25,944 nt of DNA from a virus. The stretch spans positions 1 through 25,944 of IMG/VR virus record IMGVR_UViG_3300028025_005339; one strand, written 5' to 3'. Positions 5,181-12,572 of the stretch are shown one piece after another (the first letter of the stretch is position 1; each line of letters starts with the position of its first letter). The notes beneath the pieces are model-generated. The model was not told the DNA's origin, made no database searches, and worked only from the letters and a program-made list of their open reading frames with translations. Both the position numbers and the translations under genes were made by a program.

Positions 5181-5800
5181 GTTTTACTTTTGAGGAAGGG
5201 TCTGGATTCTCAGCCTTTGCTTTATTCAATGCAATCAAATTACATTTTACCTCTGATAGTTATGATTATTTTAAGTATGGCGGTAAAACCAATGTCTCAA
5301 AGGACACTTTTGCCAACCGAAAAGACAAGTATACATTCTATCGCCTTTCCAGAAAATACAGCCTACAAGAGTTGAGGGATTTCTATGTCTCTAATTTCCT
5401 AGTCAAGGATGTAAATTGGGTTGGTGATATTGCCAATGCCGAAGGTGAAGAAAACCACAAAAACTGGCAAAAAAGAAACCAGCGCTTGACATATGAGTTT
5501 GAACAAGATATAATCCGTATCTTAGAACAGGCAAATAACCCCGATGAATTGGTAATAGTGCCATCAGGTGGTTATCCGGCATTGTTACATGGCGCAATGC
5601 AGAACAGCATTTCTATTGAATCATTGGTGATATTGAATAGTATAATGAATTTCTTTCCAATGTGGTCCAAGAAGATATCAGACGATATTATATGGCCCAC
5701 ATATCAAAGGAAGTGTTTGAGGTACGAACCATTTCTTCAGTACGATAAAGAAAAGTTCAAAACCATTCTTAAAGAAAGTATCAAAGAATTATGTCAGTGA
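5177..5800 (+). CDS. 59: DNA helicase loader, T4 gp59-like
   Basis: The 207-aa product (T4 gp59 is 217 aa) shows the typical N-terminal segment: a helix with AFALFNAIKLHFTSDSYDYF (residues 13-32), then KYGG, an FxNRKDKYTFYRLSRK basic segment, and LRDFYVSNFLV. gp59 binds branched DNA and gp32 and loads the gp41 replicative helicase at forks and D-loops. The gene starts in an ATGA overlap with gp33. Its last 10 nt overlap the HAD gene. gp32, its partner, is encoded two genes downstream. A perfect sigma70 promoter lies inside the coding region at 5486-5514. Confidence 0.88.
   Translation: MSFTFEEGSGFSAFALFNAIKLHFTSDSYDYFKYGGKTNVSKDTFANRKDKYTFYRLSRKYSLQELRDFYVSNFLVKDVNWVGDIANAEGEENHKNWQKRNQRLTYEFEQDIIRILEQANNPDELVIVPSGGYPALLHGAMQNSISIESLVILNSIMNFFPMWSKKISDDIIWPTYQRKCLRYEPFLQYDKEKFKTILKESIKELCQ
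5486..5514 (+). promoter_or_regulatory. Consensus sigma70 promoter inside gp59
   Basis: A perfect TTGACA (5486-5491) and perfect TATAAT (5509-5514) are separated by 17 nt. It could transcribe the HAD nucleotidase gene starting at 5791 and continue into gp32. The hexamers fall on ordinary codons of gp59, so chance is possible, but this is one of several such promoters. Confidence 0.55.
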
Positions 5801-6291
5801 AAATTTCAAAAGTTTACTTAGATATGGATGGTGTGATTTGTGACTTTCACAAGAGATACACAGAACTATTTGGTACATTACCAGAACGTGATGACAAAAG
5901 TAAAACATTTTATAAAAACTTTGATACATTTATTGAAGTCAGAAGCTTTGCTACACTAGAGTTAATGCCAGGAGCTATTACACTTATTCGTTCATTAGAA
6001 AATCTCTATGAAGAATATGGCATTACAACCGAGATTCTTTCCTCTACTGCCTCGGAAAAAAGACATGAGGGTATCAAGGAACAAAAAGAAGAATGGTTAC
6101 TTAAACATGGTGTTACATTCAAGCAAAACTTTGTTCCAGGTAAACAACTGAAATATAAGTTTGCTTCTCCAACTTCACTGATTATTGATGATACTGTAAG
6201 TGTTATTGATGATTGGCGTAGAGCAGGTGGTCAAGCAATATGGCACAATAATGTGGCCGCCACCTTGGCAATGTTGAAGGTTTGGCTTTGA
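5791..6291 (+). CDS. HAD-superfamily 5'(3')-deoxyribonucleotidase-like phosphatase
   Basis: The 166-aa protein has HAD motif I as LDMDGVICDF (D11 nucleophile, D13 acid/base), motif II as ILSSTAS (around 82-88), a candidate motif III Lys in the KEEW-KHG region, and motif IV as IIDDTVSVIDDW (146-157). The small size and the DMDGVICDF form match the NT5C/5'-nucleotidase branch found in many T4-type phages. These enzymes dephosphorylate (deoxy)nucleoside monophosphates and may adjust nucleotide pools during replication. The gene lies in the replication block between gp59 and gp32 and starts inside the end of gp59. The promoter for gp32 overlaps its stop codon. Confidence 0.82.
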   Translation: MSVKISKVYLDMDGVICDFHKRYTELFGTLPERDDKSKTFYKNFDTFIEVRSFATLELMPGAITLIRSLENLYEEYGITTEILSSTASEKRHEGIKEQKEEWLLKHGVTFKQNFVPGKQLKYKFASPTSLIIDDTVSVIDDWRRAGGQAIWHNNVAATLAMLKVWL

Positions 6292-6316
6292 CAACGCCTA
6301 AATAAATGTATATAAT
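6288..6316 (+). promoter_or_regulatory. Consensus sigma70 promoter for gp32
   Basis: A perfect TTGACA (6288-6293, overlapping the HAD stop codon) and perfect TATAAT (6311-6316) have a 17-nt spacer. Transcription would start near 6323, giving a leader of about 54 nt before gp32. The spacer contains CTAAATAAA, similar to the tmRNA promoter spacer. I could not find a convincing pseudoknot in the gp32 leader, unlike T-even phages. Confidence 0.85.
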
Positions 6317-6376
6317 GTACACTGTGGACAATCCGTTTATAAATTTTATACTCCGTTATACTAGAAAGGTAATACA

Positions 6377-7255
6377 ATGGTAGATTTTTCAAAAATGAAA
6401 AAGAGTTCAGGTAATCTGGACAAACTCAAAACAGCCGTAGAAGCACTCAACGCTTCAACAGAAGGTGGCTCTGACAAAGAGAAATTCTGGCGTCCCGAAG
6501 TTGACAAAGCAGGGAATGGTATGGCAACAATCCGATTCTTACCAGCATCACCAGCCGATGGTGAAGATGGTTTGCCTTGGGTTAAAATCTTTGGTCATGG
6601 TTTTCAAGGACCAGGCGGTTGGCTAATTGACAACTGTTTGACTACTAAGAATCAACAATGTCCTGTGTGTGAACACAATTCTACTTTGTGGAATTCAGGC
6701 ATTGAAGCTAACAAAGAAATTGTACGCAAACAAAAGCGTAAATTGAATTATGTTGCTAACGTATACATTGTCAGCGATCCAAAACATCCTGAGAATGAAG
6801 GTAAAGTAATGTTGTTCAAATTCGGTAAGAAAATCTTTGACAAGATTACCGAAGCAATGAATCCTCAGTTTGCTGATGAACAAGCAATCAATCCATTTGA
6901 TTTGTGGAAAGGTGCTAACTTCAAGTTGAAGATTCGTAAAGTTGAGGGTTACCAAAACTATGACAAGTCTGAATTTGAATCTCCATCACCATTGTTGGAT
7001 GACGATGATGAACTTGAAAAGGTTTGGAAATCAGAACACGCTTTATCAGAATTGGTTGCTGATAAAGAATTCAAGACCTATGATGCTCTTAAAGACCGTC
7101 TGGAAAAGGTCCTAGGGTTGAATGGTGAGAAACCTATCACTAAGACAACCGTTGAACAGATGAAGGCAGCACCTAAGAAACCTGTGGCTGAACCTGATAT
7201 GGCAATGGCTGATGATGACGATATGGCATATTTTGCCAAGTTGGCACAAGATTAA
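6377..7255 (+). CDS. 32: Single-stranded DNA-binding protein, T4 gp32-like
   Basis: The 292-aa product (T4 gp32 is 301 aa) has the gp32 layout. The N-terminal basic segment KMKKSS (residues 6-11) serves the cooperative-binding role. A core OB-fold begins around FWRP (37) and ATIRFLP (50-56). The zinc motif is H74, C87, C95, C98: the H-x12-C spacing is the same as in T4, with C-x7-C-x2-C instead of C-x9-C-x2-C. The acidic C-terminal tail (DMAMADDDDMAYFAKLAQD, 274-292) is where gp32 contacts gp59, gp43 and other replisome proteins. It coats ssDNA and organises replication, recombination and repair. It has its own sigma70 promoter and a strong terminator, so it is a one-gene unit suited to high expression. 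Confidence 0.95.
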   Translation: MVDFSKMKKSSGNLDKLKTAVEALNASTEGGSDKEKFWRPEVDKAGNGMATIRFLPASPADGEDGLPWVKIFGHGFQGPGGWLIDNCLTTKNQQCPVCEHNSTLWNSGIEANKEIVRKQKRKLNYVANVYIVSDPKHPENEGKVMLFKFGKKIFDKITEAMNPQFADEQAINPFDLWKGANFKLKIRKVEGYQNYDKSEFESPSPLLDDDDELEKVWKSEHALSELVADKEFKTYDALKDRLEKVLGLNGEKPITKTTVEQMKAAPKKPVAEPDMAMADDDDMAYFAKLAQD

Positions 7256-7287
7256 ACAAAAGCTCCTTTCTCAGAACTTTGTTTAGA

Positions 7288-7309
7288 CCCCGCTTCGGCG
7301 GGGTTTTTT
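7288..7309 (+). terminator. Strong Rho-independent terminator after gp32
   Basis: The stem CCCCGC/GCGGGG is closed by a TTCG tetraloop and followed by six T. It separates the plus-strand replication block from the convergent minus-strand island, whose last stop codon is at 7315-7317. On the minus strand no T tract follows the hairpin, so it acts mainly on plus-strand transcripts. Confidence 0.95.
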
Positions 7310-7314
7310 ATTGG

Positions 7315-8685
7315 TTAAACTAATCTCAATGAATTGTATATCATTCGTTGGAATGTTTCTTCTTTGTTTCTCACTAAAGGCACTGGTACCTTTTGGCCTG
7401 TTGCTGATTTTTGGTTAACAACATTTGTTTTATCCTGTGTAGCCTGATTTTTCTCTGCCGATGTTGGTGTAGACAAATTCAGACTTACATTTTCTTGTAT
7501 TGCATTGTTAACAGAAGAAGATTTTGGTGGTTCTACAACAACAGGAGGTGAAGTAAAACGAGGCACATAGTTTTTCATACCTTCTTCAGTTGATGATGAG
7601 GTAGATGTTGTTCCAGGAGTAGATTCATTTACCAATGTTGCTGTTTCACCAGTATCAAGTCCCTTTACAACTTCTGCACTTCCTTTCACATCATTCGGAG
7701 CAGATTTTGCATTTCTTTCTTTAGCAGCTTGTATAACATCATCTGCAAGTTTATCAACTTCTTCTTTTGCTTTTATTTGATCCTCTGGTGGTAAACTGAA
7801 AAGTGTTTCAGCAGGATAAGCTTGTTCTAACAATAACTTAGATACTTCCTTTTTATCACCACGTTCAGCGGCTTTTTCTATTTGTTTATCTTGTAAATAT
7901 TTTGCAGCGGCCGCTACTGCTACACTTCCAGCAATTACTGTACCACCGGCTGCAACACCAGGAGCCATCAAAGTACCGACAGCCCATCTACCAGCACTTA
8001 ATAATCCCTTAACTAAAGGAACACCAACTTTTTTAGCAATTTCGACAATAGAAGTTTTTAATAAACCAATAATGTCAGCTAAACCTTTTAATTTGTCAAA
8101 AATATCTCTGATAAAATTCATTATTCCATCTAAGAAACCGCCGCCTTGTTTTTCTTTTGTTGCGGTTTCTCCATCAAAACCAATATTAGCCAATGCTTTC
8201 AGTAAATCTCTGTGGCGTTTTTCATCATCCAGTTTTACACTTTCTCTAAGGTTATTTTCCTTTTCTCTCAGTATCATATCCTTCTCGTGACTTTTCTGTA
8301 AGAAAGTAAGAATCTGATTCAGTACGACTTTCATTCCGCTGGTATCTTCACCTTCACCACGACCTGGTATTCCTGTGATTTTTTTTCTTCTTTCACCAAT
8401 TGGACTTGCTCTACCAGTAAAATACTCAACATCTTTTCTGGAACGACCAAATAATTTACCATATAAAGCAGGACCCAATCGTGAACCAAATGTTAAGAAT
8501 TTAACAATATTAAGTGGATCGAACTTCTCTTTGATGCCTTTAATTCTGGCCTGTGTTCTTAAGCCAACAGCACCTCCAATCGCACCACCAAGGCCTTTGC
8601 CACGAATAAGTTCATCAGCAATTAAGTCCTTAATAGAACGATTTCTAATTTGTCTGGCTTGTTGATAGTTTAGTTGATTGTCCAT
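7315..8685 (-). CDS. Large tail/virion structural protein with hydrophobic core segment (456 aa)
   Basis: The N-terminal third carries a segment, FDPLNIVKFLTFGSRLGPAL (55-74) and LFGRSRKDVEYFTG (78-91), that I associate with virion structural proteins of T4-like marine phages. Residues 128-165 are a charged coiled-coil-like helix. Residues 183-264 are strongly hydrophobic, with a membrane-like Ala/Gly/Val stretch at 238-262. The last 120 residues are Ser/Thr/Pro-rich and probably disordered. Hydrophobic patches within a long helical protein recall tape-measure proteins, which enter the host membrane during DNA injection. It is the last gene of the minus-strand island, 10 nt after the GH19-containing gene, with AAAGGT before its ATG. 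An exact T4 counterpart (gp29 or another) cannot be named from sequence alone. Confidence 0.75.
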   Translation of the reverse strand: MDNQLNYQQARQIRNRSIKDLIADELIRGKGLGGAIGGAVGLRTQARIKGIKEKFDPLNIVKFLTFGSRLGPALYGKLFGRSRKDVEYFTGRASPIGERRKKITGIPGRGEGEDTSGMKVVLNQILTFLQKSHEKDMILREKENNLRESVKLDDEKRHRDLLKALANIGFDGETATKEKQGGGFLDGIMNFIRDIFDKLKGLADIIGLLKTSIVEIAKKVGVPLVKGLLSAGRWAVGTLMAPGVAAGGTVIAGSVAVAAAAKYLQDKQIEKAAERGDKKEVSKLLLEQAYPAETLFSLPPEDQIKAKEEVDKLADDVIQAAKERNAKSAPNDVKGSAEVVKGLDTGETATLVNESTPGTTSTSSSTEEGMKNYVPRFTSPPVVVEPPKSSSVNNAIQENVSLNLSTPTSAEKNQATQDKTNVVNQKSATGQKVPVPLVRNKEETFQRMIYNSLRLV

Positions 8686-8695
8686 TTAATTACCT

Positions 8696-10456
8696 TTAAT
8701 TAAAAAGTTTTCTGAAGAATCCAGGTGTATCATCTTCAGTCTCGGTATTTTTTACAGGTGAATTATTTTGTTGATTTATAACTGTTGTATTCGTGCCGTT
8801 AGGAGAATTTTTATTTTTGTCATTTAACTGTTTTTTACCATCTTGGTTTTGCACAGATTCTTTATTTAATTGGTCGCCTGTATTATTCGAACTCATCTCA
8901 GCAGTAAGAGCTTTAGCTATTTTTGCTCGGTGTGCTGATTCCATTTCACCCGATTTTAATTGTTTATCTTGAAAACCTACAGCTTTATTGACCTTATTGA
9001 TATTTTCTAAATCATTAAGGTTTTTGATTCTATCTTTTTTGTACACTAAGAAAAACCAAGGAACGGATTTAGCCGCAATCAATGGGTTGTTTAATAAATC
9101 TGGATTTGAAACCAAATCTTCTTTTATATAATCACCTAAAGATTTGTATGCATCTTTTCCGGTAATTTGAATAAATCCTCTGCCTCTATACTTAAACCCA
9201 TCACCTTCGGCTGTGTTTCCCATTCGGCTACCATAAACAGAATTACCAATTTTTTCTGGATTTTTTTGTATATCTAAGGCAGTTTGATTTGGTAAATATC
9301 TTTTACTTTTTTCATCTTTTATTAATTTTCCACTAGCATCTTTGTTAGCAAATCGGTTGGGCCAAGTATTGGCTAAACCATCTGCGGAATAATTTAGATT
9401 TTCACTTTGTGGAATGAATTTAGATTCAGCTTCAACTTGAGCCAAAATATTTGCTTGAGCTGTTGTGGATACAATTCCTGCAGCTGTTAATGCTGCAATA
9501 ACTGCTATTTTTCCAGCAGGTGCGCCAATTGGAACTTTTGGAATAGCACTTGGACCGGGTTTTGGTTCAGCACTTGGTTTACTTGGTTGAGGTTTGTTTT
9601 GTTCCGCAGTTCTTTTTGCTTCTTCTGCTGCTTTCTTTGCGGCTGCTTCTTTTTCAGCTTTTATTTTTTCTGCTGTTTTTTTAGCTTCCTCATCTTTTAA
9701 TCTTTTGGCCGTGGATTTAGATTCTTCGTCTACTTTCTTTTTAGCGACTCTGGCTTCTTCAGCAGCTTTCTTTTGAGCAGCTGTGGCTTCTTCATCTACT
9801 TTCTTTTTAGCAGATGTGGCTTCTTCATCTGCTTTCTTTTTATTGGATCTAGCTTCTTCAGCAGCTTTCTTTTCGGCAGATTTGGTTGGCTGTGATGGTG
9901 GCTTAGTTTCTGTTTTCGGTGCCTGAGCAGGAGGTTGAGTAGGGCCTTTAGGTGGTGCTGGTGGCTGAGCAGTACCACCTCTACGTCCTTTAGGTGTACC
10001 TCTAGGTGCTCTAGGTGGTGATGGTGTTGTCGGTGGCGCTGGTGGTTGAGCACCACCTTTTGGTTCTTTGGGAACAGTATCTTCTTTTGCTTTGCGTTTT
10101 CTTGGTGTAACTGGTTTTTTCTTTCTTCTGCCAGTTAAAGCCTTGATGATTTCTTTGTTTCTTATGTCTTTTTTTAGTTCTTCAGATTCTAAAGTACTTT
10201 GTGCCAGTTCATGGTTGAGTCTTTTGTCCTCTTCCATAATCTTCATCATCTTGTAGATTTCACCTAAGACTTTGGCTGGTGGCATATTGTTTTTGTCAAC
10301 CAACTCAGAAGATGAATCACTATTCAGTAAACCACCAGTTTTGTAATTTAGATTCCATTTGGCAAACTTCTTTGCACCACCGAGCAACGACTTGCCAATA
10401 CCACCTAAGGACATTTTACTGACTGAATTTTTAGTTTTGTCTGATGGTTGTGCCAT
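8696..10456 (-). CDS. Tape-measure-like tail protein with GH19 muralytic domain (586 aa)
   Basis: The layout is: an N-terminal Gly/Lys segment and helix (1-105); a Pro/Lys-rich linker (110-195); a TolA-like Ala/Glu/Lys repeat coiled coil (196-288) built from KKAAEEA-type units; a second Pro-rich linker; a hydrophobic stretch (314-332); and a GH19 chitinase/lysozyme-like domain (about 325-520). The GH19 signature includes ILAQVEAESKF (E342/E344 as candidate catalytic acid), YSADGLANTWPNRF, and RGRGFIQITG (424-433). GH19 domains in phages cleave peptidoglycan glycan strands. The total length is close to T4 tape-measure gp29 (590 aa). The gene starts 1 nt after the -1 frame that extends gp26, the place where tape-measure genes sit in many tailed phages. 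A muralytic tail protein would assist cell-wall penetration. Tape-measure identity is inferred from position. Confidence 0.8.
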   Translation of the reverse strand: MAQPSDKTKNSVSKMSLGGIGKSLLGGAKKFAKWNLNYKTGGLLNSDSSSELVDKNNMPPAKVLGEIYKMMKIMEEDKRLNHELAQSTLESEELKKDIRNKEIIKALTGRRKKKPVTPRKRKAKEDTVPKEPKGGAQPPAPPTTPSPPRAPRGTPKGRRGGTAQPPAPPKGPTQPPAQAPKTETKPPSQPTKSAEKKAAEEARSNKKKADEEATSAKKKVDEEATAAQKKAAEEARVAKKKVDEESKSTAKRLKDEEAKKTAEKIKAEKEAAAKKAAEEAKRTAEQNKPQPSKPSAEPKPGPSAIPKVPIGAPAGKIAVIAALTAAGIVSTTAQANILAQVEAESKFIPQSENLNYSADGLANTWPNRFANKDASGKLIKDEKSKRYLPNQTALDIQKNPEKIGNSVYGSRMGNTAEGDGFKYRGRGFIQITGKDAYKSLGDYIKEDLVSNPDLLNNPLIAAKSVPWFFLVYKKDRIKNLNDLENINKVNKAVGFQDKQLKSGEMESAHRAKIAKALTAEMSSNNTGDQLNKESVQNQDGKKQLNDKNKNSPNGTNTTVINQQNNSPVKNTETEDDTPGFFRKLFN

Positions 10457-10457
10457 T

Positions 10458-10646
10458 TTATTTTCTTAGTTTTTCTTTTATCTTCTGGTTCTCTTCCTCA
10501 ATATATTGGACTAACATTGCAATGTATATGTCCCTTTCCCATGGCATCATGTTGTCTAATTCTGTCAGACTATACTTATGGTGCTGCATCAAAGAGAAAT
10601 TTGTCCTATAATGATTTCTCAGGTTATCATGGCGAAAGGTTATACG
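10458..10646 (-). CDS. -1 frame extension of gp26 (predicted frameshift product; also a 43-aa ORF from ATG 10589)
   Basis: After the slippery heptamer the -1 frame stays open for 62 codons to TAA at 10458-10460, past the gp26 stop at 10640-10642. The predicted protein includes NHYRTNFSLMQHHKYSLTEL and then DNMMPWERDIYIAMLVQYIE, and ends in a charged helix. The 20 codons before the only usable ATG (10589) already read like protein, and that ATG has no well-placed Shine-Dalgarno (AGGA is 14 nt away). Expression as a gp26 fusion of about 302 residues is therefore more likely than independent initiation. The MPWERD helix resembles the T-domain of tail-assembly chaperone fusions. The stop lies 1 nt before the start of the tape-measure-like gene. 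Confidence 0.7.
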   Translation of the reverse strand, partial: RITFRHDNLRNHYRTNFSLMQHHKYSLTELDNMMPWERDIYIAMLVQYIEEENQKIKEKLRK

Positions 10647-11365
10647 AAAAAACTTTCTAGGCCTTCCACATCAATCACATGATGAAAACCACACTTGCCA
10701 CAAGTCATTTCAAGTTTTTCTTTCATCTTTGGTAGATTGTTGAAGAATTTCTCAATCTTTTCAAATTGTACTTGATTCAAGTTTTCAACAAACTCAATCA
10801 TTTCTTCAATTGGTGTTTCTTTACCATAATAGAATTGCTCACCATCGTAGATGTATTCAATACTACGAGCCAACATATTAAAAGTAAGTTCTGTTTCATC
10901 TTCAATATCAGCAGAATCTTTAACAATGCCAAACACTGGATACTTCATTCTAATAGAAAGTTTATCATTCAATTCGATATCTGGAGAAATAGTTTCATCT
11001 ATCTGTACCTTGATATCCAACAGATTGATATTGTGTTCCATTGTATTGCCACACTCTTTATCATCAACCTGATTATTACAACGATATTTTGATTCAATTA
11101 CTTCACCTACAGATTTTGCTCTGAGGTTGATAAAGTAGAACTCAACGTCAATAATTGGCAAGTTATCAATATCAACATTTTCAGTCAAGGTACAATTATG
11201 TAAAATATCATAGATGGCACTATGTACAGAATCAGAATCACTGTTCTCCATGGCCATCAATAAGTTTCTTTGTTCTTTAACTAGAAACGGACGATATTTA
11301 AGTTTTTTCTTTGAAACTGGTAATTCAATTTCATATGTTGGCACATCAATTTTTGGTAAAGCCAT
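10640..11365 (-). CDS. 26: Baseplate hub/tail-assembly protein, T4 gp26-like
   Basis: The 241-aa product starts MALPKIDVPTYEIELP and continues KKLKYRPFLVKEQRNLLMAME, the hallmark N-terminus of the T4_baseplate (gp26/gp51) family. T4 gp26 is 208 aa. Four cysteines form a likely zinc ribbon: C96, C105, C222 and C225 (TCGKCGF). In T4, gp26 is needed for baseplate hub assembly. The codons before the stop are AGT TTT TTC GTA TAA, placing a T TTT TTC heptamer in frame, and the -1 frame continues for 62 codons. That makes this gene look like the shorter partner of a tail-assembly chaperone pair. A good TAAGGAG precedes the ATG. The next gene downstream is the tape-measure-like protein. Confidence 0.88.
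   Translation of the reverse strand: MALPKIDVPTYEIELPVSKKKLKYRPFLVKEQRNLLMAMENSDSDSVHSAIYDILHNCTLTENVDIDNLPIIDVEFYFINLRAKSVGEVIESKYRCNNQVDDKECGNTMEHNINLLDIKVQIDETISPDIELNDKLSIRMKYPVFGIVKDSADIEDETELTFNMLARSIEYIYDGEQFYYGKETPIEEMIEFVENLNQVQFEKIEKFFNNLPKMKEKLEMTCGKCGFHHVIDVEGLESFFV
10646..10652 (-). promoter_or_regulatory. -1 ribosomal frameshift slippery heptamer T TTT TTC
   Basis: On the minus strand the heptamer T TTT TTC fits X XXY YYZ in the gp26 reading phase, so tRNA-Phe can re-pair on TTT TTT after slipping. A Shine-Dalgarno-like GGAAGG lies 9 nt upstream, a spacing known to stimulate -1 frameshifting in E. coli dnaX. Phage P2 E/E' uses the related T TTT TTG. No strong downstream hairpin was seen, only a weak ATGAT/ATCAT stem. 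Confidence 0.7.
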
Positions 11366-11385
11366 AATAACTCCTTATAGTAAAA

Positions 11386-11922
11386 TCAAAATATAAAAGA
11401 TTGGTTTTGTTCCCATCTAGTATATGCAAATGTAACTACCAATTTATGGTAGCCGTCAGAACTCCAATCCAAGTCCATTTGATTCACGGACATTGGAAAT
11501 GCATTAATAACCCGCACAGAATAAGATAATTTATTTGATACATCATATTGATTAATTATCATATCACAACAATAATCGGATTTATAAGCAACATTGTTTG
11601 TCTGTGATGGATTGATGAGTTCAAGCCACGAATCAAATATCTCTTTCTGTGACATATCATCATCAACGATGAACGTCAGGTCCAAATCGGTATATGTGGT
11701 TATGTTTACAAACTTTTCAATTGGACCATATGTTTTCTGTTCAACTGTATCAAATGTTCTACCTGGAAGTTGTGCAGCTTCACAACGCAAAGACAGATTT
11801 CTATTGTATAGAAGCATCAACGGAAATCCAGCAGGTGGTAAAATGATAACATCAAACCTATTGTTTCTTGCAATATCTTTAGTAAAGCTTGATATAAAAT
11901 TACGTAAACTTGTTGCCGCCAT
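11386..11922 (-). CDS. Tail-tube-fold protein (gp19/gp54-like)
   Basis: The 178-aa protein has the sequence style of T4 tail-tube subunits. It opens with RNNRFDVIILPPAGF (19-33), then the strand LSLRCEAAQLPGRTF and the YGPIEKFVNITTYTDLDLTF segment (65-84) that pairs strands around the tube. The C-terminus, DGYHKLVVTFAYTRWE, is the last strand of the gp19 fold. T4 gp19 is 163 aa. The gene is not next to a tail-sheath gene here but among hub and head-completion genes, so it may be a tube initiator (gp54 role) or a second tube paralogue rather than the main tube protein. Its ATG follows the upstream stop directly, with AAGGAA as the ribosome-binding site. Confidence 0.72.
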   Translation of the reverse strand: MAATSLRNFISSFTKDIARNNRFDVIILPPAGFPLMLLYNRNLSLRCEAAQLPGRTFDTVEQKTYGPIEKFVNITTYTDLDLTFIVDDDMSQKEIFDSWLELINPSQTNNVAYKSDYCCDMIINQYDVSNKLSYSVRVINAFPMSVNQMDLDWSSDGYHKLVVTFAYTRWEQNQSFIF

Positions 11923-12561
11923 TTATGAATTCCTTATTTCTTCTACAGATTCTTTCCAAACCTTAGATGCTGATGCCTTTTTAAACTGTTGAACCGGTAA
12001 ATACATTGCCACATCCCACTCTTGGGGTTCAACGGCAAGTATCCTAGACCTTATATGAGAATACAAATATCGTTTGACACATGGCCTGAACTCTTTATAC
12101 TTTCTGGAGGCGTTCAGGATTTCATAAGATACCCGTAGACGCATAATCTCATTATCATCGTTCAGGACTGCTCGTGGCATCAATTTATTCATGAAATATA
12201 CCCTATACTTCAATGGTAGGTAATGTAAGTTCAACCCAAGAAAACCATCAGAATAACTTTCAATTGGTATCACAAGAGGGAACCTATCATAATAATCCAT
12301 ATCATTCTTGCCTTTTGGATCATATACAAAGAAATACATACCACCAATTTTAAATTTTTTGTTTACATTTGGTGTAGGTATAAGACCTTTTGGTACAAAC
12401 CTACTTTTTTCTTTGGCCATTGGTATAGAAATGGCCAATGGATTTCTAAGCAAAGCAATTTTTGTTGTCAACCATCTCAGTGACTCACGGCTCATCGTCT
12501 GCAATTCAGCAGCAGATTTTTCTTCAGTAAGTGTAGTAAGTGGAGAGGGTTTTGTAGCCAT
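11923..12561 (-). CDS. T4-type virion protein, possible DNA end protector (gp2-like)
   Basis: The 212-aa protein has a basic N-terminal helix (RESLRWLTTKIALLRNPLAI, 25-44). A conserved-looking core follows: FVPKGLIPTPNV, FKIGGMYFFVYDPKGK, DYYDRFPLVIPIES and FLGLNLHYLPLKYRVYFMN (about 55-125). It lies directly downstream of gp4; in T4 the gene neighbours of gp4 include gene 2, the DNA end protector, and gene 53. Since gp53 is found elsewhere in this window, gp2 is the most economical guess, but I cannot confirm it from motifs. The 11-nt gap to gp4 is almost entirely the motif CTAAATAAG, and there is no clear Shine-Dalgarno, so coupling to gp4 translation is likely. Confidence 0.6.
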   Translation of the reverse strand: MATKPSPLTTLTEEKSAAELQTMSRESLRWLTTKIALLRNPLAISIPMAKEKSRFVPKGLIPTPNVNKKFKIGGMYFFVYDPKGKNDMDYYDRFPLVIPIESYSDGFLGLNLHYLPLKYRVYFMNKLMPRAVLNDDNEIMRLRVSYEILNASRKYKEFRPCVKRYLYSHIRSRILAVEPQEWDVAMYLPVQQFKKASASKVWKESVEEIRNS

Positions 12562-12562
12562 G

Positions 12563-12572
12563 ACTTATTTAG
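12563..12572 (-). promoter_or_regulatory. CTAAATAAG motif in the gp4/next-gene gap
   Basis: On the minus strand CTAAATAAG fills the 11-nt gap between the gp4 stop and the next ATG. It is identical to the motif before the pseudoknot at 3495-3503. It resembles a T4-type late box, but it is too close to the ATG to leave a normal leader. Confidence 0.25.

Noticed and set aside
6323-6376. Autoregulatory pseudoknot in the gp32 leader, as in T-even phages
   Set aside because: No two interleaved stems of useful length could be paired by eye.
10448-10660. 70-aa plus-strand ORF opposite the gp26 3' end
   Set aside because: It is antisense to the -1 frame extension, has no Shine-Dalgarno, and its composition is unlike a protein; the minus-strand reading is better.
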